Assembly: GCA_020747065.1 (NCBI GenBank)
Contig: JAGMVK010000022.1
Location: 434,001-498,000, forward strand
Length of the DNA: 64,000 nucleotides
DNA from: Cadophora sp. MPI-SDFR-AT-0126
Lineage: Eukaryota > Ascomycota > Leotiomycetes > Helotiales > Ploettnerulaceae
Direction of reading: 5' to 3'
The notes below the pieces were generated by a model. It had not been told where the DNA came from. It saw nothing but the letters and a program-made list of their open reading frames with translations, and made no database searches. Position 1 is the first letter of the stretch, and each line of letters starts with the position of its first letter. The position numbers and the translations under genes are program-made. Shown here piece by piece: positions 45,189 to 56,155 of this stretch.

Positions 45189-48100
45189 GGAAAGACTCCT
45201 TCTTAGGCCTACGCAAATGTGATCTATCGAAACTCGATTTGAACTCTCTAATGGGAGGGAAGCAGTTCGTAGTCAATTGTACACTTAGTATAAATGGATT
45301 AGGAGTTGCACTCTCCGCATTAGCAGACACTAGAGCAAACGGTTATCTCTTCGTGAATCGGACCATATCCACACGTCTTTCGAGGGCGTTAGGAGTGAAG
45401 ATTCAGCCCCTCCCGCACACGGTACCAATCCGTGGCTTTCAGAGCTCAGTCAGAAGCCACGCCACCCACTACATGCGTTTACACTTAACGATTGACGGTC
45501 GACGCGTATATAACTATCCCTTTGTGATCCTTGACCTAGGAAAGCAAGATATGATAATAGGCGTCAAATGGATACGTCGATTCCGTCTCAAGTTACAGAC
45601 AGACCAGAATCGATTCTTATGGCCATCTAATTACCCGCCTACCAAACAATAGTCTCGAGAGCTAGTCTTGCCCTTTCCACGCACACAGCTCCCTCCACGA
45701 CGAGACTACCAGAGCGACGCGAACCGCAGAGATCTGGCGATCCAAAAGGACGAGATGCGACGAAAACATCTCCCCTTCACAGTTCAAATACTGGAAGAAC
45801 ATCTCCTCCGAGTCGCTCCCGAACCGACCCCGATATTATCCCCCGCAAGTGAAGGACCTTTACGGGTCCGGAAATTAAAATACAAACCATCAAGGGCACC
45901 ATCTACATCTGTGTTCATCTGCGAGATCAGCGCAAACGCCTTCCATTTCAACATGAAACGCAAAGATACCGAGTTCTTCCAAACCAGTATCTATAAGATA
46001 GACCGCATCTTACAGGAACAGTATGAACCGGAAGATCCTGACACGGCCCGACTCCTATCCGAAAAGCTTCCGAAACAGTACCAACATCTGAAGTCGGCAT
46101 TTTCCAAGAAAGATGCAGATGCTCTTCCACCTCATCGATATTACGACCACAAGATTCATCTTAAGGGGCCACTACCTGACGCCTACTCTCCTCTTTACCG
46201 TCAATCAACAGAGGAGCTCAAAGTAATGAAGGAGTACCTCCTGGAGAATCTAGACAAGGGTTTTATCAAGTCGAGCCAGAGTCCATTTGCATCACCTGTA
46301 CTCTTTATCAAAAAGCCCGATAGAGGCCTGCGATTCTGCATTGATTATCGCAAGCTAAATGCCCTCACACGAAAAGACGCTTATCCAATCCCCCGAATCG
46401 ACGAGCTCCTTGCTAGAGTATCGAATGCAAAGATATTTACAAAATTGGATATTCGGGCCGCCTTCAACCGCATCCGCATGGACCCAGCCTCTGAGGAGTA
46501 TACCACGTTTCGGACCAGATACGGATCATATAAGTGTAAGGTACTACCATTTGGCCTTTGCAATGGACCTGGCACATACCAACGTTATATGAACGACGTA
46601 CTCCTTGACTACCTGGACAACTTCTGCATAGCTTACCTGGACGATATCCTAATCTACTCCGAATCTGTAAGGGAACACCAGGCCCACGTAGAATCTGTAC
46701 TGAAGCGTTTAATAGAAGCCGGATTGCAAGCTAACATCAAGAAATGCGAATTCCATATCACCCGCACTAAGTACCTGGGCTATATAGTAACCACTAAGGG
46801 TATCGAGGCAGATCCGGAGAAGGTTGAACCACTGCGCAACTAGAAGTACCCCAAGACCGTGACAGCTATCAAGTCGTACCTAGGGTTCTGTAGTTTTTAC
46901 CGACAATTCATACGCAACTTCGGGCTCATTACCAAACCTCTGTCTACGCTTACTCGACCTACAGTAGCCTGGAATTGGACAGAAGAGTGTCGCGTTACGT
47001 TTAAAGAGCTCCGAAAGCAGTTGCTATCAATTCAACGGATTTACCATTTCCAGCCGGAATTACCTACCAAGCTGGAAACGGATGCTTCTGACAGGGTAAT
47101 CGCTGGAGTGGTATCACAACAGCACGACGACAAACAATAGTACCCACTCGGATTCTATTCGCACGTACTCAACGGTCACGAACCAAACTAGGAAATCCAC
47201 GACAAAGAACTGTACGCCATCGTGGAAAGCTTTCACAAGTGGCGCCCAGAGTTAATATCCCTTCGGAACAGAATCGAGGTATACTCGGACCACCGCTCTC
47301 TAGAGTACTTCATAACCACTAAAGTGCTCACTACTAAGCAAGCTCGTTAGATGGAATTTCTCTCTGACTTTAACTTCCAAATCATGTATACCCCTAGTAA
47401 AGATAACCAGAGGGCGGACATCTTAAGCCGTCAGGAGCAGGATTTAGAAGTACAGAAACAGGTCCAGAAAGATAGTCGGAGCCGAACCCTACTAGCACCG
47501 GGAAGGCTCGACCCCCGCATCAATTCTGAGCTGGCGGAACGGTTTGTTTCCTCCGTAGTTGTGGCATCTCTCTCGCCGTTGACTACTGCCGAGGCAGAAG
47601 CTCCTCCGAATGCTCCCCTGGACTCTTTTAACCTCATTGAAAAGCTTTGTCAGGATAATCGTACTGCCTTTGCCGATGTGCGAAAATCCTTACCCAAAGA
47701 CTACTCGATTAAGGATGGACTCCTGCTCTTCAAAGATCGACTCTGTGTATAACGCAATACTCCCCTTTGCACCAGGTTGATCAAAGAAGCGCACGACCAG
47801 CCGTCCATTACTCACCCCAGTAGGTTGAAGACGTATCAACTCCTGGCCCCGAAGTACTACTAGGTCGGAATGGGTTCGGACTGTAATCAGTACGTAAGAA
47901 ATTGCCGAGCCTGTCAATTCTCGCACTCCAAGCATTCCAAACAGCAAGGCCTTCTCCACCCACTACCAATTCCAAGTTATCCTATGCAGCATTTATGTAT
48001 AGATTACAAGGATTTCCCAAAGGACAAGCATAGTTACGACAGAATCCTAGTGTTTATCGACCGCCTAGGAAAGGATTCCGTGACGATTCCTTGCCACTAA

Positions 48101-49180
48101 GATATTGACGCACGCAGTACCGCCAAACTCTTCATCCAGTGGATCTACCGATTCGGACATACTCCGGAGTCGATTGTATCGGATCGAGGGCCGCAGTTCG
48201 TCTCATCGTTTTGGAAAGAGTTCTGCCGAATCATCGGCGTCCAAGTCAAGCTTTCTACAGCATATCACAAGGAGACCGATAGCCAGACGGAGATCATGAA
48301 CAGGTATATCGACCAGAGATTACGGCCATTTATCAACTTCTACTAGGACAACTGGAGCGAACTGATTCCACTAATAGATCGAGCCCAAATAACCCTTCCT
48401 CATGCATCCATTAGTATAGCCCCGTACCGACTCAAATTCGGATCAGATCCGAGGAATAGTTAGGATTAGAACTCTCCTAAAGCTACCACTCCTCTAGAAA
48501 GGCTCAACTACCGTGATGCCAAAGCAGTGGCAGAACGCATGAAAGAGGCGTAGGAGTTAGCTAAATCGAATATACAAGCTGCGCAAGATCGCATAGCAAA
48601 GGCTGTAAACCAGCATCGCAGACCTGTCGATTTCCAAGTAGGTAACAAAGTGTACCTGTCTACCAAGAACCTCAAAAGCCACCGACTAAGTCGTAAGCTC
48701 GGTAATTAATGGGAAGGGCTATTTGAAATTCTACGTTAAGTAGGGAACTCTTACCAGCTCTAGTTACTTGCAGGATCGAATATTCATAATGTGTTTACTC
48801 CTAAGCTGTTGTTCCGGGACCCAAATAACCCCTTACCTAGTCAGGAACAGCCCCGAAACCCCCCCGAGGGAATTGAGGGACAAGAAGAATGGGAAGTGCA
48901 AGAAGTTCTCGCATCGCGATTGTACCGTAACACCTTAAAGTATCAAGTCAGTTGGGTAGGCCACGATCCTGATACTACATAGTACAACGCGTCTAATTTA
49001 ATAGGGTCGCCTCACAAGTTAAGAGATTTTCACCAAGTTAACCCTTCTGCTCCGGGACCACCCCGAAACCTGCCCGAATAGTTAGCTGCATAGGAAAATA
49101 GAGAAGACGACTATAGTCACTTAGAAGACAATAGACCAGTTAGCAAGACGGCAAAACGAGGTTTGATTCAGACCATCTAA
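45155..49180 (+). pseudogene. Retrotransposon Pol (protease, RT, RNase H, integrase, chromodomain) with about 18 stops
   Basis: A single reading frame without frameshift. Domains in order: retropepsin near 45310 (active-site block reads ALADTRANG, where DTG is expected, so the catalytic loop Gly is Arg); reverse transcriptase 46080-46740 with FIKKPDRGLRFCIDYRKLN, KLDIRAAFNRIR and the YLDD box; RNase H with LETDAS; integrase with a CRACQFSH zinc motif, DYKDFPKD, IVSDRGPQF and ETDSQTEIMNRYI; and a C-terminal chromodomain (YQVSWVGH...). Stops (45650, 46841, 47138, 47189, 47348, 47750, 47861, 48098, 48344 and others) are all TAG or TAA and sit where the family has Trp or Gln. The true end may lie beyond 49180 if that TAA is also mutational. 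Confidence 0.9.
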
Positions 49181-49348
49181 ATACCCTCTGATTCAAAGCA
49201 CCAACGCCGCGGTCTTACGACTGCACCCCAGCCAGAACATCTCACCGGTTTCGCCACAGGGGGCTACTCCCGTATAAGAAGTCTAACCGAAGGTACAGCC
49301 ACGAAGAACCAACGACGAAGCCAATCCGAAACAGGGCCTATTCTCCCC

Positions 49349-50181
49349 CTATTCCAAGTTATTTGGAATCTCCTCTTCCTCCCCCGCGCCACCAGGGCGT
49401 CCACCACTTCGAGTTGCCCGGAAACGGGCCAGCAACTCTCCCTCTTCCTCCTCCCCCTCCACTCTCTTACGCTTGACACCACCACGACGAACGGTCTCAG
49501 CCACCTTAGTAGCACCGGCGGCAATCTCCTCTCGGATTTGGCCTAGGGCCAAAACCAGACCCTATTCACACGTCAATTAGAGGTCATTCTAATCTCGCTC
49601 AGGGGAAAACAGGTATATCCAGAACCAGATCTCTATCCCAGATAGAGACAGTTACAAGCGAAACTTATGACAGAAGAAAAAGACAAAAGAAAAGGGGGTA
49701 ACCTACAGCTTATTATGCGGCCAGATCCGCAACAGCCCGGCGAAGAGCACGGGTTTCCTCCAACAACTCCAACTGCAGCTCACCCTGTGTCTTAGGGGCA
49801 TTAGCGGCAGCAACACGCAATCCGGCATCGATCTCTTAGGAGGCAGAAATGATACCCTCATTATCTTTAGCGGTGATGGCAAGGGAGAGCTTGTGATATT
49901 CCTCAGCCATATAGTGCGGAATCTAGTACAGAAATCAGTATTTTAGCTTATCCGGATCACAATCGGACCACATTCACAACAATCGGGATTTAGGAAAAGG
50001 AAATAGGGAGTACCTACGAGATTGCACTTTTCTGCTTACTTCTTGCAGTACGCACACTTCTTGCTTCTAGCGCTGTTGAACTCGCAAACATGGTCTGGTT
50101 CCGTGGCGAGCAGGCGGACGCATCGGATGCAATGCTTGCGGTAGGCGGACTCGAGGGCGTTGACGGGGGTTAGAGCAGGCA
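49349..50181 (-). pseudogene. Antisense spliced cysteine-rich ORF inside the retrotransposon
   Basis: On the minus strand between pol and the 3' LTR, three exon-like blocks join in frame across GT-AG introns: 50181-50018, 49922-49707 and 49561-49349. Donors are GTAGGT for both introns, and acceptors are CTAG and ATAG. Block 1 encodes a Cys-rich stretch (HCIRCVRLL, HVCEF, KKCAYCKK and EKCNL), block 2 a helical segment (MAEEYHKLSLAITAKDNEG), and block 3 a basic-acidic tail with VKRKRVEGEEEE. Four stops (one in block 1, three in block 2) are all TAA, explicable as Gln codons changed by CpA-to-TpA. An upstream exon is likely, as block 1 starts in phase and follows a CAG acceptor. The function is unknown; it could be a captured host gene or an element-encoded regulator. 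Confidence 0.65.
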
Positions 50182-50646
50182 CTGTTTATGTCAATACACC
50201 GAATCAACTCCGAATCACCGCTGAACCACCAGGAATTCAGAACTTAACTTACTCTCGAATTGCTTATTTTGTTTGATATGGACTATCAAAATGTATTAGC
50301 AATATGTACAGATCGACAAATCTCCATATACAAGGTTCGCTTACAGAGCTTGAAGTTGTAGTTGTTTGAAGAAGAAAGTCAGAATTCTGGAGATCTGCGC
50401 TATTAAGTACTACAACACGCACAATAGCAAGCGATTATGGCCTCACCAGACCTAGTTCGGACGCCTTTCGGACGGCTTTACAGTCAGGTTACTACCTCGC
50501 TTACCACTGCTATTATTGTTAACCAGCACTGCCGGATCAACACTTCCTCCGGAATCTCCCTACCAAAGCTGTACATCTCTACCGTTTTATACAACGATAA
50601 TTCTACGTGGAAATACAATTCAGAGCTTAGGGGCAAGCTCTCTTAC

Positions 50647-50656
50647 AGGAGAGGGG
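50647..50656 (+). other. Polypurine tract
   Basis: AGGAGAGGGG, three bases before the 3' LTR, where plus-strand DNA synthesis of LTR elements is primed. Confidence 0.75.
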
Positions 50657-50659
50657 TAA

Positions 50660-50881
50660 TATAACGTTGAAGTAACGGAAGTGCTGGAAATAGGGGTACT
50701 CAGGTTTAGCCGGAATATTACCGGACGGAAGCCGGACCAGATTCGTGTATATATAGGACCGCTCCCCCTGAGAGGGCTCCTTACCTTCTTGTTTCCTTCG
50801 TACCAGACCTATAATATTACTATCTGCCTACCCTCTTGCTCCCATACTTGATACTGCACTTAGTAATATTGCGTCGTTACA
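50660..50881 (+). repeat. 3' LTR
   Basis: 222 bp. It differs from the 5' LTR at position 2 (G to A) and position 14 (G to A), both TpG-to-TpA changes. The first change removes the canonical TG terminus. Confidence 0.96.
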
Positions 50882-51953
50882 TGCCAGTTACACCCCAGCC
50901 GCGTATTCTCCTATATTTAAGTAGCTTAGTAGTCGTAAAAAGGTTATCCAAGTAAACCAGGAAGCCTTAGCCTTGATTCGGGAGCCTTTCTATAAGGTAA
51001 GCACAAACCGCAAATATAGAATTAGCACCGAATTCCTTGGGTTAAGGGATATTCTAGGGCCCACGTAACGTATCCGGATCAGTCGTTTTCTTCCCTTTTC
51101 TATAGAAAATCCAGTCCAAAAAGAAGCCCTCTTATACAAGGACCCAGATCTTATAACCTCGGTCAATCGGCTTTCCAGGTATTTTCAATGTATCAAGAGA
51201 GCGGCCTTAAAATCGAGCCATAGCTTCGTCGACAGCTACGTCTCGCCCTGCGATCCACAAGGTACGAGATACCTCTCGAATATAGCTATTCAAGGGCTCT
51301 AACTATCCATAGGATTAGTAAAGTACCCGGGTATAAAGAAGGAAGCCTTACTCGGTCAAAAACAGCCCTAAAAACATAATCCGGATCCGTAGTACAGAGG
51401 CGCCACGAGGTATAGATTACCTCATATCTCTGAAGGCTCATAATACTTGAAACTAGGTAATTCAGCCATTAATTACTCTATACCTTCCAATAATCCTTCG
51501 CCTAGTTTTCTTAATAGATTCCTATATATATACGTATACCGAGGTATCTATATGCTTCGGGTACAGTTATTAAGTGCTAACAGCGAATCCGGGCATACGG
51601 ACTAAGCTCTAGATCGTCGATTTGCGCCTGAATCTTAAGCTCCATGTACTGATTTGTGTGCTCACAGATAATCCGGATCTGTTCCTTAGGAAAAAATAGT
51701 AAAAATAGCCCCTAGGCGTCGATAGGGGTAATGCCTGGAGGGAGGGAAATCGAGGGGGGAAAGTAGGGTAAATCCATAGGAATAAACCCTGTACCGACTC
51801 GCTCTTCGGGTAGTAAATTAGGACGAGTAGTTACAGGGTTAGTAGAATTAGCGATAATATTTTTCGCAGCTTTACGTGGCATTTTAAGTGGCAAATAATG
51901 ATTGATATTTCTATTGTTTACAGTTTTATTTACCCTTAATTTTAGTGGGGAAC

Positions 51954-51994
51954 CCGCCAAGACGCTAAAAGGCGTTCCACCGCTTGAGGGGATA
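51954..51994 (-). repeat. Inverted repeat at the right end of the PiggyBac-like element
   Basis: Partner of 42180-42226. It lies about 70 bp upstream of the transposase start on the minus strand. Confidence 0.9.
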
Positions 51995-53874
51995 GGGTCT
52001 CTATTACCTCTGAGCCGGAGTTTGAGGGCTGCAGTATTTTCCGGTTTGAAAGAGAATAATATATGACCTTTTTTTGGGAGGTGAGAAGTAGAGTAGGAGG
52101 AGTCAAAGATTGTGGGTTTGTTAGGTAAAGTAGGATGATGATACTGCACCCCAGACAGTAGCTGCAAAGCCACAAAGTTTCCCAGCACACGTGGACAGTT
52201 CGGTCACTGTCAATTTCCTTTCTGCTCTCGTCTGTAGTAAGATATTTGTTTGCGTTTTGCATTCTCGTAGAAGATGTGTTGTGGCATCACGCTTTCCAAT
52301 GGCGGGCATGTTGACTAGATGCCTAAGACCATGCGACAATCTCTGTCCTTTAACGTAAAGTTTCGCATTTTCTTTCTATGGGGTATTGTGGGTAGGATTC
52401 TAATGAAATTGCACGGAATGTCTTGCCTTCGTTGTGGGGAACGAATCGCGAGCTTTCCGTGAACAGTTCTATATCTTTGCGTGGGAGCATTCTCTACTTT
52501 GTTTCTGACTGCACTGGGTTTTCTCCTGAGAGGTAAGCGGTATGTGTCTAGTTTGTAAGCATATCTTCCCGAAGTTATTCACACTTCTATATTATATGCC
52601 TGGATGAAGATAGATGAGAGGTCAACAGCAAACGTACCTAGTCTTCCTTGGACAGGGATCTCGCTTTGGGTGATTTCCTTCAACAAGTATATATATAGCC
52701 CAAACTTGCATCCTGATTTCTTCCTCTCCAGAAAAGAAGAAAGTTCAAGAGCTTGGAACATTCAGATGAAGGTGATGGTTGAAGGCGATTAGTTGGTTTG
52801 TTCGAGTAACTGTGGATTAGAAGCAGTTCCTTACTTAGGAAGACATTGTGGGTATTATTGAGGTCGCGATTAATGAATACCGATCGCTGAGTGGTGGTTT
52901 GATTGTCAATTTGGAGCTTGCTGTCATTTATCGTTCGCTTTTTTGCTTCTTGGAGAGCATGGTGGGAGCGATCTGCACGAAATTGCAAAATTTGACATGC
53001 CGTTCATATTGAGAATGATGAATTCATGTTGATGTCGAAACCACCATACTTTGGATCGATACTGCCCTCTGACTGCGCAGCGCAGATGATGCTTCTTGTC
53101 TGTAGGGGGTGCGGTCGTGGTGATGGAAAGGACCGGTCTCGCTTAAATACTTGGCGAGATGGTAAACAAGAGGTTGCTTTTGTTTAGAAACTGGGAGAGA
53201 GAACTGAGTGTACCCCATTCTCCAGATTTTGCGTGGTGATTTGATTGAAGTTAAGAGGCAATGTGTTAGTACATCTGTGGAGCTCGACTTTTTCTTGCGA
53301 GGAGCGGCGACCTGGCTCGGTATGGAGTTCACGCCTCGAGTCCGACGCCGCTCGTAGGCTTGTCGCAATATAGGGTGTGAAGGATGCCTACAGGACTGCC
53401 ATTCACATGTTATGTAATTTGCTTATTTTGAATTCAATCTCAAGGGAAATTATAGAAGCTACCGTTTTCATGGTGTCACATAAGTTAAGTGTCAGTTGGG
53501 CGACAAGAATATGTCAGAGAACCTTCCAGGTGAAATTCAGCCATCTTGGTCTGCAGAAGTGCAGAGAGATATGCTCCAAAGGCAATGCAAGTCTGTTTTT
53601 GTGTTCAGAATCCCAGTTTATCTCTAGCCTACTAAAGATTCACCAACCAAGAGAATGCTCAGACCGGAAAGACGCTCACAAACCTTGTGTAACCGTTGCT
53701 ATCCAGCCCAAGTTCATTTTATTTTGTGCTTGCAAAGTGTGTCCATCCTACCCAAGACGACAGATCTAGACGTCCTGAATGCAAACCAAATCGAAGATAG
53801 GGTTTTCTGATACAAAATATGATTAGCAACCTGATCTTGAACAAAAATGCAGAAGCAAACTCACGCATCTCCAA
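51995..53874. other. Intergenic right of the transposon island
   Basis: 1.9 kb with frames of up to 130 codons (for example 53377-53769 +, starting GTG) that lack motifs or splice context. Nothing could be supported. Confidence 0.4.
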
Positions 53875-54423
53875 TCACAAAATAGCCATCACTCCAGCAG
53901 CCGCACCAAGCAATCCACCCAGTCCAACACCAAAGCCTGTAGCAGCTGCGCCAGCACTCGAAGTCGACGTCGTGGCAGTCGTACTCGTACTGGTCGTTCC
54001 AGCCGAAGTCGAACTACTAGCGAGCGAAACCGTAGTCGAAGACGCACCCGTAGGCGACATCAAACTAACAGTCGCAGAAGACACATCCATCGACGAAACC
54101 GACGAGTCCGTCTCAGAAGACGATGGAACGAGCGTTGAGAGACGAAGAGTGGCAGTAGATGACATCGAGGGGCTGGCGAGAGTATCCGTGATGAGTGGGA
54201 GCAGCGATGAGGAGTCGGTACCAGTCGGGCTGGCCTGGAGGGTCGAGGTCAGGGTGGTATCGCTGGCGTAGTAGACTATGACGGTGGCTGTGGGGTTGAG
54301 TTCATCGCTGAGGATGGAAGCGCTGATTGCGGTGGGGAGGTTGAGCTCGATGGTTTGGGCGAGGATGAGAGTTAAAGGGGAGAGGGAGAGGGGGAGGGCG
54401 GTGAGGAGGTTGAAAGGCTTCAT
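53875..54423 (-). CDS. Ser/Thr-rich secreted protein, probable GPI anchor, 182 aa
   Basis: Single exon with ATG at 54423. The N-terminal signal peptide is MKPFNLLTALPLSLSPLTLILA, with cleavage probably near the AQT that follows. A short folded part (IELNLPTAISASILSDELNP...) leads into a Ser/Thr-rich tract (residues 70-155), likely O-glycosylated. The end is a small-residue site followed by a hydrophobic tail (GFGVGLGGLLGAAAGVMAIL), the layout of a GPI-anchor signal. It is probably a cell-wall or plasma-membrane surface protein. The exact role is unknown. Confidence 0.82.
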   Translation of the reverse strand: MKPFNLLTALPLSLSPLTLILAQTIELNLPTAISASILSDELNPTATVIVYYASDTTLTSTLQASPTGTDSSSLLPLITDTLASPSMSSTATLRLSTLVPSSSETDSSVSSMDVSSATVSLMSPTGASSTTVSLASSSTSAGTTSTSTTATTSTSSAGAAATGFGVGLGGLLGAAAGVMAIL

Positions 54424-56155
54424 TGATGTGTGTGTTTTGAGTTTGGTTGAAGTGTGTTTGTGTTGATTTTGTTTGTTGTGTTGGGTTTTTCCTTTCGGAG
54501 ATGAGGTTGTTGACGGAAGGAAGAAGGTTTGGTTCGAGGGCAGGATGAGACATATACTGCAGCGCGGCTACAACTTCATACGTCATCGCCTTGACTTCCG
54601 GAATCTATGTTGTCATTCTGTGAAATGACATTTGATTTCTGTTAATGTTCAAGGGGCAAAGGTGAGATTATTGTGCGAAAACAGGTGACTTCAAGATTTC
54701 GACTCGGTTGTTGACTGGTGGGATGATGCCGGTATTCTTGGACCCTCCAAGGAACAATAGAGTCTGGTGCATATTGGTGGCCTGAGTAGGGTTACAAGTG
54801 ATTCTGATTCAATAATTGCTGTGTTAGTAGTATATTAGATCACCGTTGAGCGCAACATGAGTTGAGTGAACCTACGTCTTGATGACACTGATTCGCTTGG
54901 CCTCGCAAGTCGGCTGAGTTAATCACTTCGATGTTTACATATGTCGTGGTAAACTCTGGTGAATGTATTAAAGATGAATTTGGGTGTCTCCGTCAAGAAC
55001 TTGCCGTTCAAACTATGTTCAAGAAGAAGATTCTCTCTTGGTCCTGGCGAGGTGGGTTGTCCGCTAATGACAGGAGCAGAACTTGGATGCTTGACTTGCA
55101 GATTCATCACACTGAAGCTGGAATTACCTTGGAAGACTGTGAAAAAGAGCACCAAATTATTAAAGCGACAGAAAATGAGTCTGCATTTAATTGCAAATAT
55201 AACGTGGAGAAGAGTCACTGGCGTGCCTGGTGTTCCATCCTGGGATTTTTTAGACTTGTGAACCTGGCACTTACCAAAATGATTCAGACCAACGCAATGC
55301 CTATCTACATAGGACCATAAGCCCAGGTTCTAGTTACTGTCACTATTCCATACAGTCGTTATTCCTTTCTCTCGCTTGTCTCTGTGTAGATATTGTGCAA
55401 GGAGTTGGTACCTGCCTGCTCCAGCGCTAGTCTACTCGACAACGCTTACCATATCTGGTCGTAATCCAGGCTCATTTCCATTTTGTCAAATATCTGATCC
55501 GGGGGGAGTGAAGATAAGAGATGCTTTTTTTTTGACCTTGGCTCATTCAGTAACAATACATACATGAAAAGGTGATGTTGGCGTCAGCCACGGAAGGATA
55601 CAGCCGGCATCTGTACGAAGTCTTGCCATACGGCCGCCCACTTCTCATATTTTAAATTTCTTAGTCTCACCGTCAAATTGTGTATGCACGTAACTCGACT
55701 GGAGCCGACTGTCATTAGTGAACCATCCTGCCGGGTCGGCATCCTGTCCGGATTCGGCTTTCAGGCGCTTAGTCGCAGCTCAGTATTAATTCCGCATGCA
55801 CTGCTTCTCCATCTAACATTTTCCACAAGCTACGCGATTCGGCGAGATACATTGGAGGTGCAGTATCACTTCTTGGATGCGTGAAGCAGATGCAATGTGG
55901 ATGTGGAAGGATTGGATAGCGCAAGGTGTTACAATAAAAATGTGGCAGCAACAACAGCCGAGTGTTTGTCACCCGACTCTCGACATCGGGAAAGGATACT
56001 AGTGACAGAGTTGTTGGTGGGGCCTGACATTCTATGTATTTCAGGTCCCTTGTCTTTTGAGTGACAAAAAATTCCATTCCTGATTACCCCGCCTGTTCGG
56101 AGACTGAGATTCCCAGTGTCGATCTGAGGTTATCTCGAGGTCAGACTCGGGCACC
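54424..56155. other. Intergenic
   Basis: 1.7 kb upstream of both the GPI-type gene (-) and the methyltransferase gene (+). A 129-codon ATG frame (54931-55320) has no recognisable motif and overlaps alternative frames of similar length. I do not call it. Confidence 0.4.

Larger units (their letters stand above)
43119..50881 (+). mobile_element. Ty3/gypsy chromovirus LTR retrotransposon, 7763 bp
   Basis: It is bounded by 222-bp LTRs (43119-43340 and 50660-50881) and a perfect 5-bp target duplication TGCCA (43114-43118 and 50882-50886). The order is LTR, self-priming-type primer site, gag with a zinc knuckle, protease, reverse transcriptase, RNase H, integrase, chromodomain, antisense ORF, polypurine tract, LTR. 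The LTRs begin TG (TA in the 3' copy) and end CA. They differ at two positions, both G in the 5' copy and A in the 3' copy in TpG context. gag is open but pol carries about 18 stops, so the copy is not autonomous. It is inserted in a PiggyBac-like transposase gene. Confidence 0.96.
42236..51882 (-). pseudogene. PiggyBac-like transposase, one intron, many RIP-type stops, split by the retroelement
   Basis: It starts at the ATG at 51882 (MPRKAAKNIIANST). Exon 1 ends at 51352; a 49-bp intron (51351-51303) has donor GTAAGG, a CTAAT branch site and a GATAG acceptor. Exon 2 continues to 50882, is interrupted, and resumes at 43113 down to TGA at 42236, giving 609 codons. Family marks: ICEHTNQYMELK, VPEAYRYLGIRIYIGIY, KDYWKV, the first Asp in VAVDEAMARF, the second in VYLDNLFTTTKLLK, the third in IGAVDRGNQL, and a C-terminal Cys-rich finger (DCKVCKVALCKDSTC). 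Internal stops are all TAG or TAA, never TGA; only the final stop is TGA. The retroelement lies between the second and third Asp. Confidence 0.88.
42180..51994 (-). mobile_element. PiggyBac-like DNA transposon (about 2.05 kb), split by a nested LTR retrotransposon
   Basis: The ends share an inverted repeat beginning TATCCCCTCAAGCGGTG (42180-42226, and reverse complement of 51954-51994). Between them lie two halves of one transposase gene on the minus strand. They are separated at 43118/50882 by a complete chromovirus with its TGCCA target duplication. Removing the retroelement and one TGCCA restores a continuous frame. The transposase belongs to the DDE_Tnp_1_7/PiggyBac class. A flanking TTAA, expected for PiggyBac, is not seen; the sequence next to both tips is TA if the ends are taken as TCCCC. 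The exact tip and target duplication are therefore unresolved. Confidence 0.88.

Noticed and set aside
48105..48299. Open frame over the integrase region
   Set aside because: It is out of frame with pol; the pol frame itself carries the integrase motifs here, so this is a shadow.
50437..50664. 75-codon plus-strand ATG frame before the 3' LTR
   Set aside because: No motif, and it overlaps the polypurine tract and LTR start; probably chance.
53377..53769. 130-codon frame
   Set aside because: Starts with GTG and has no recognisable motif or ATG of useful position.
54931..55320. 129-codon ATG frame
   Set aside because: No domain, no splice context, and a competing overlapping frame of similar length; not enough to call a gene.
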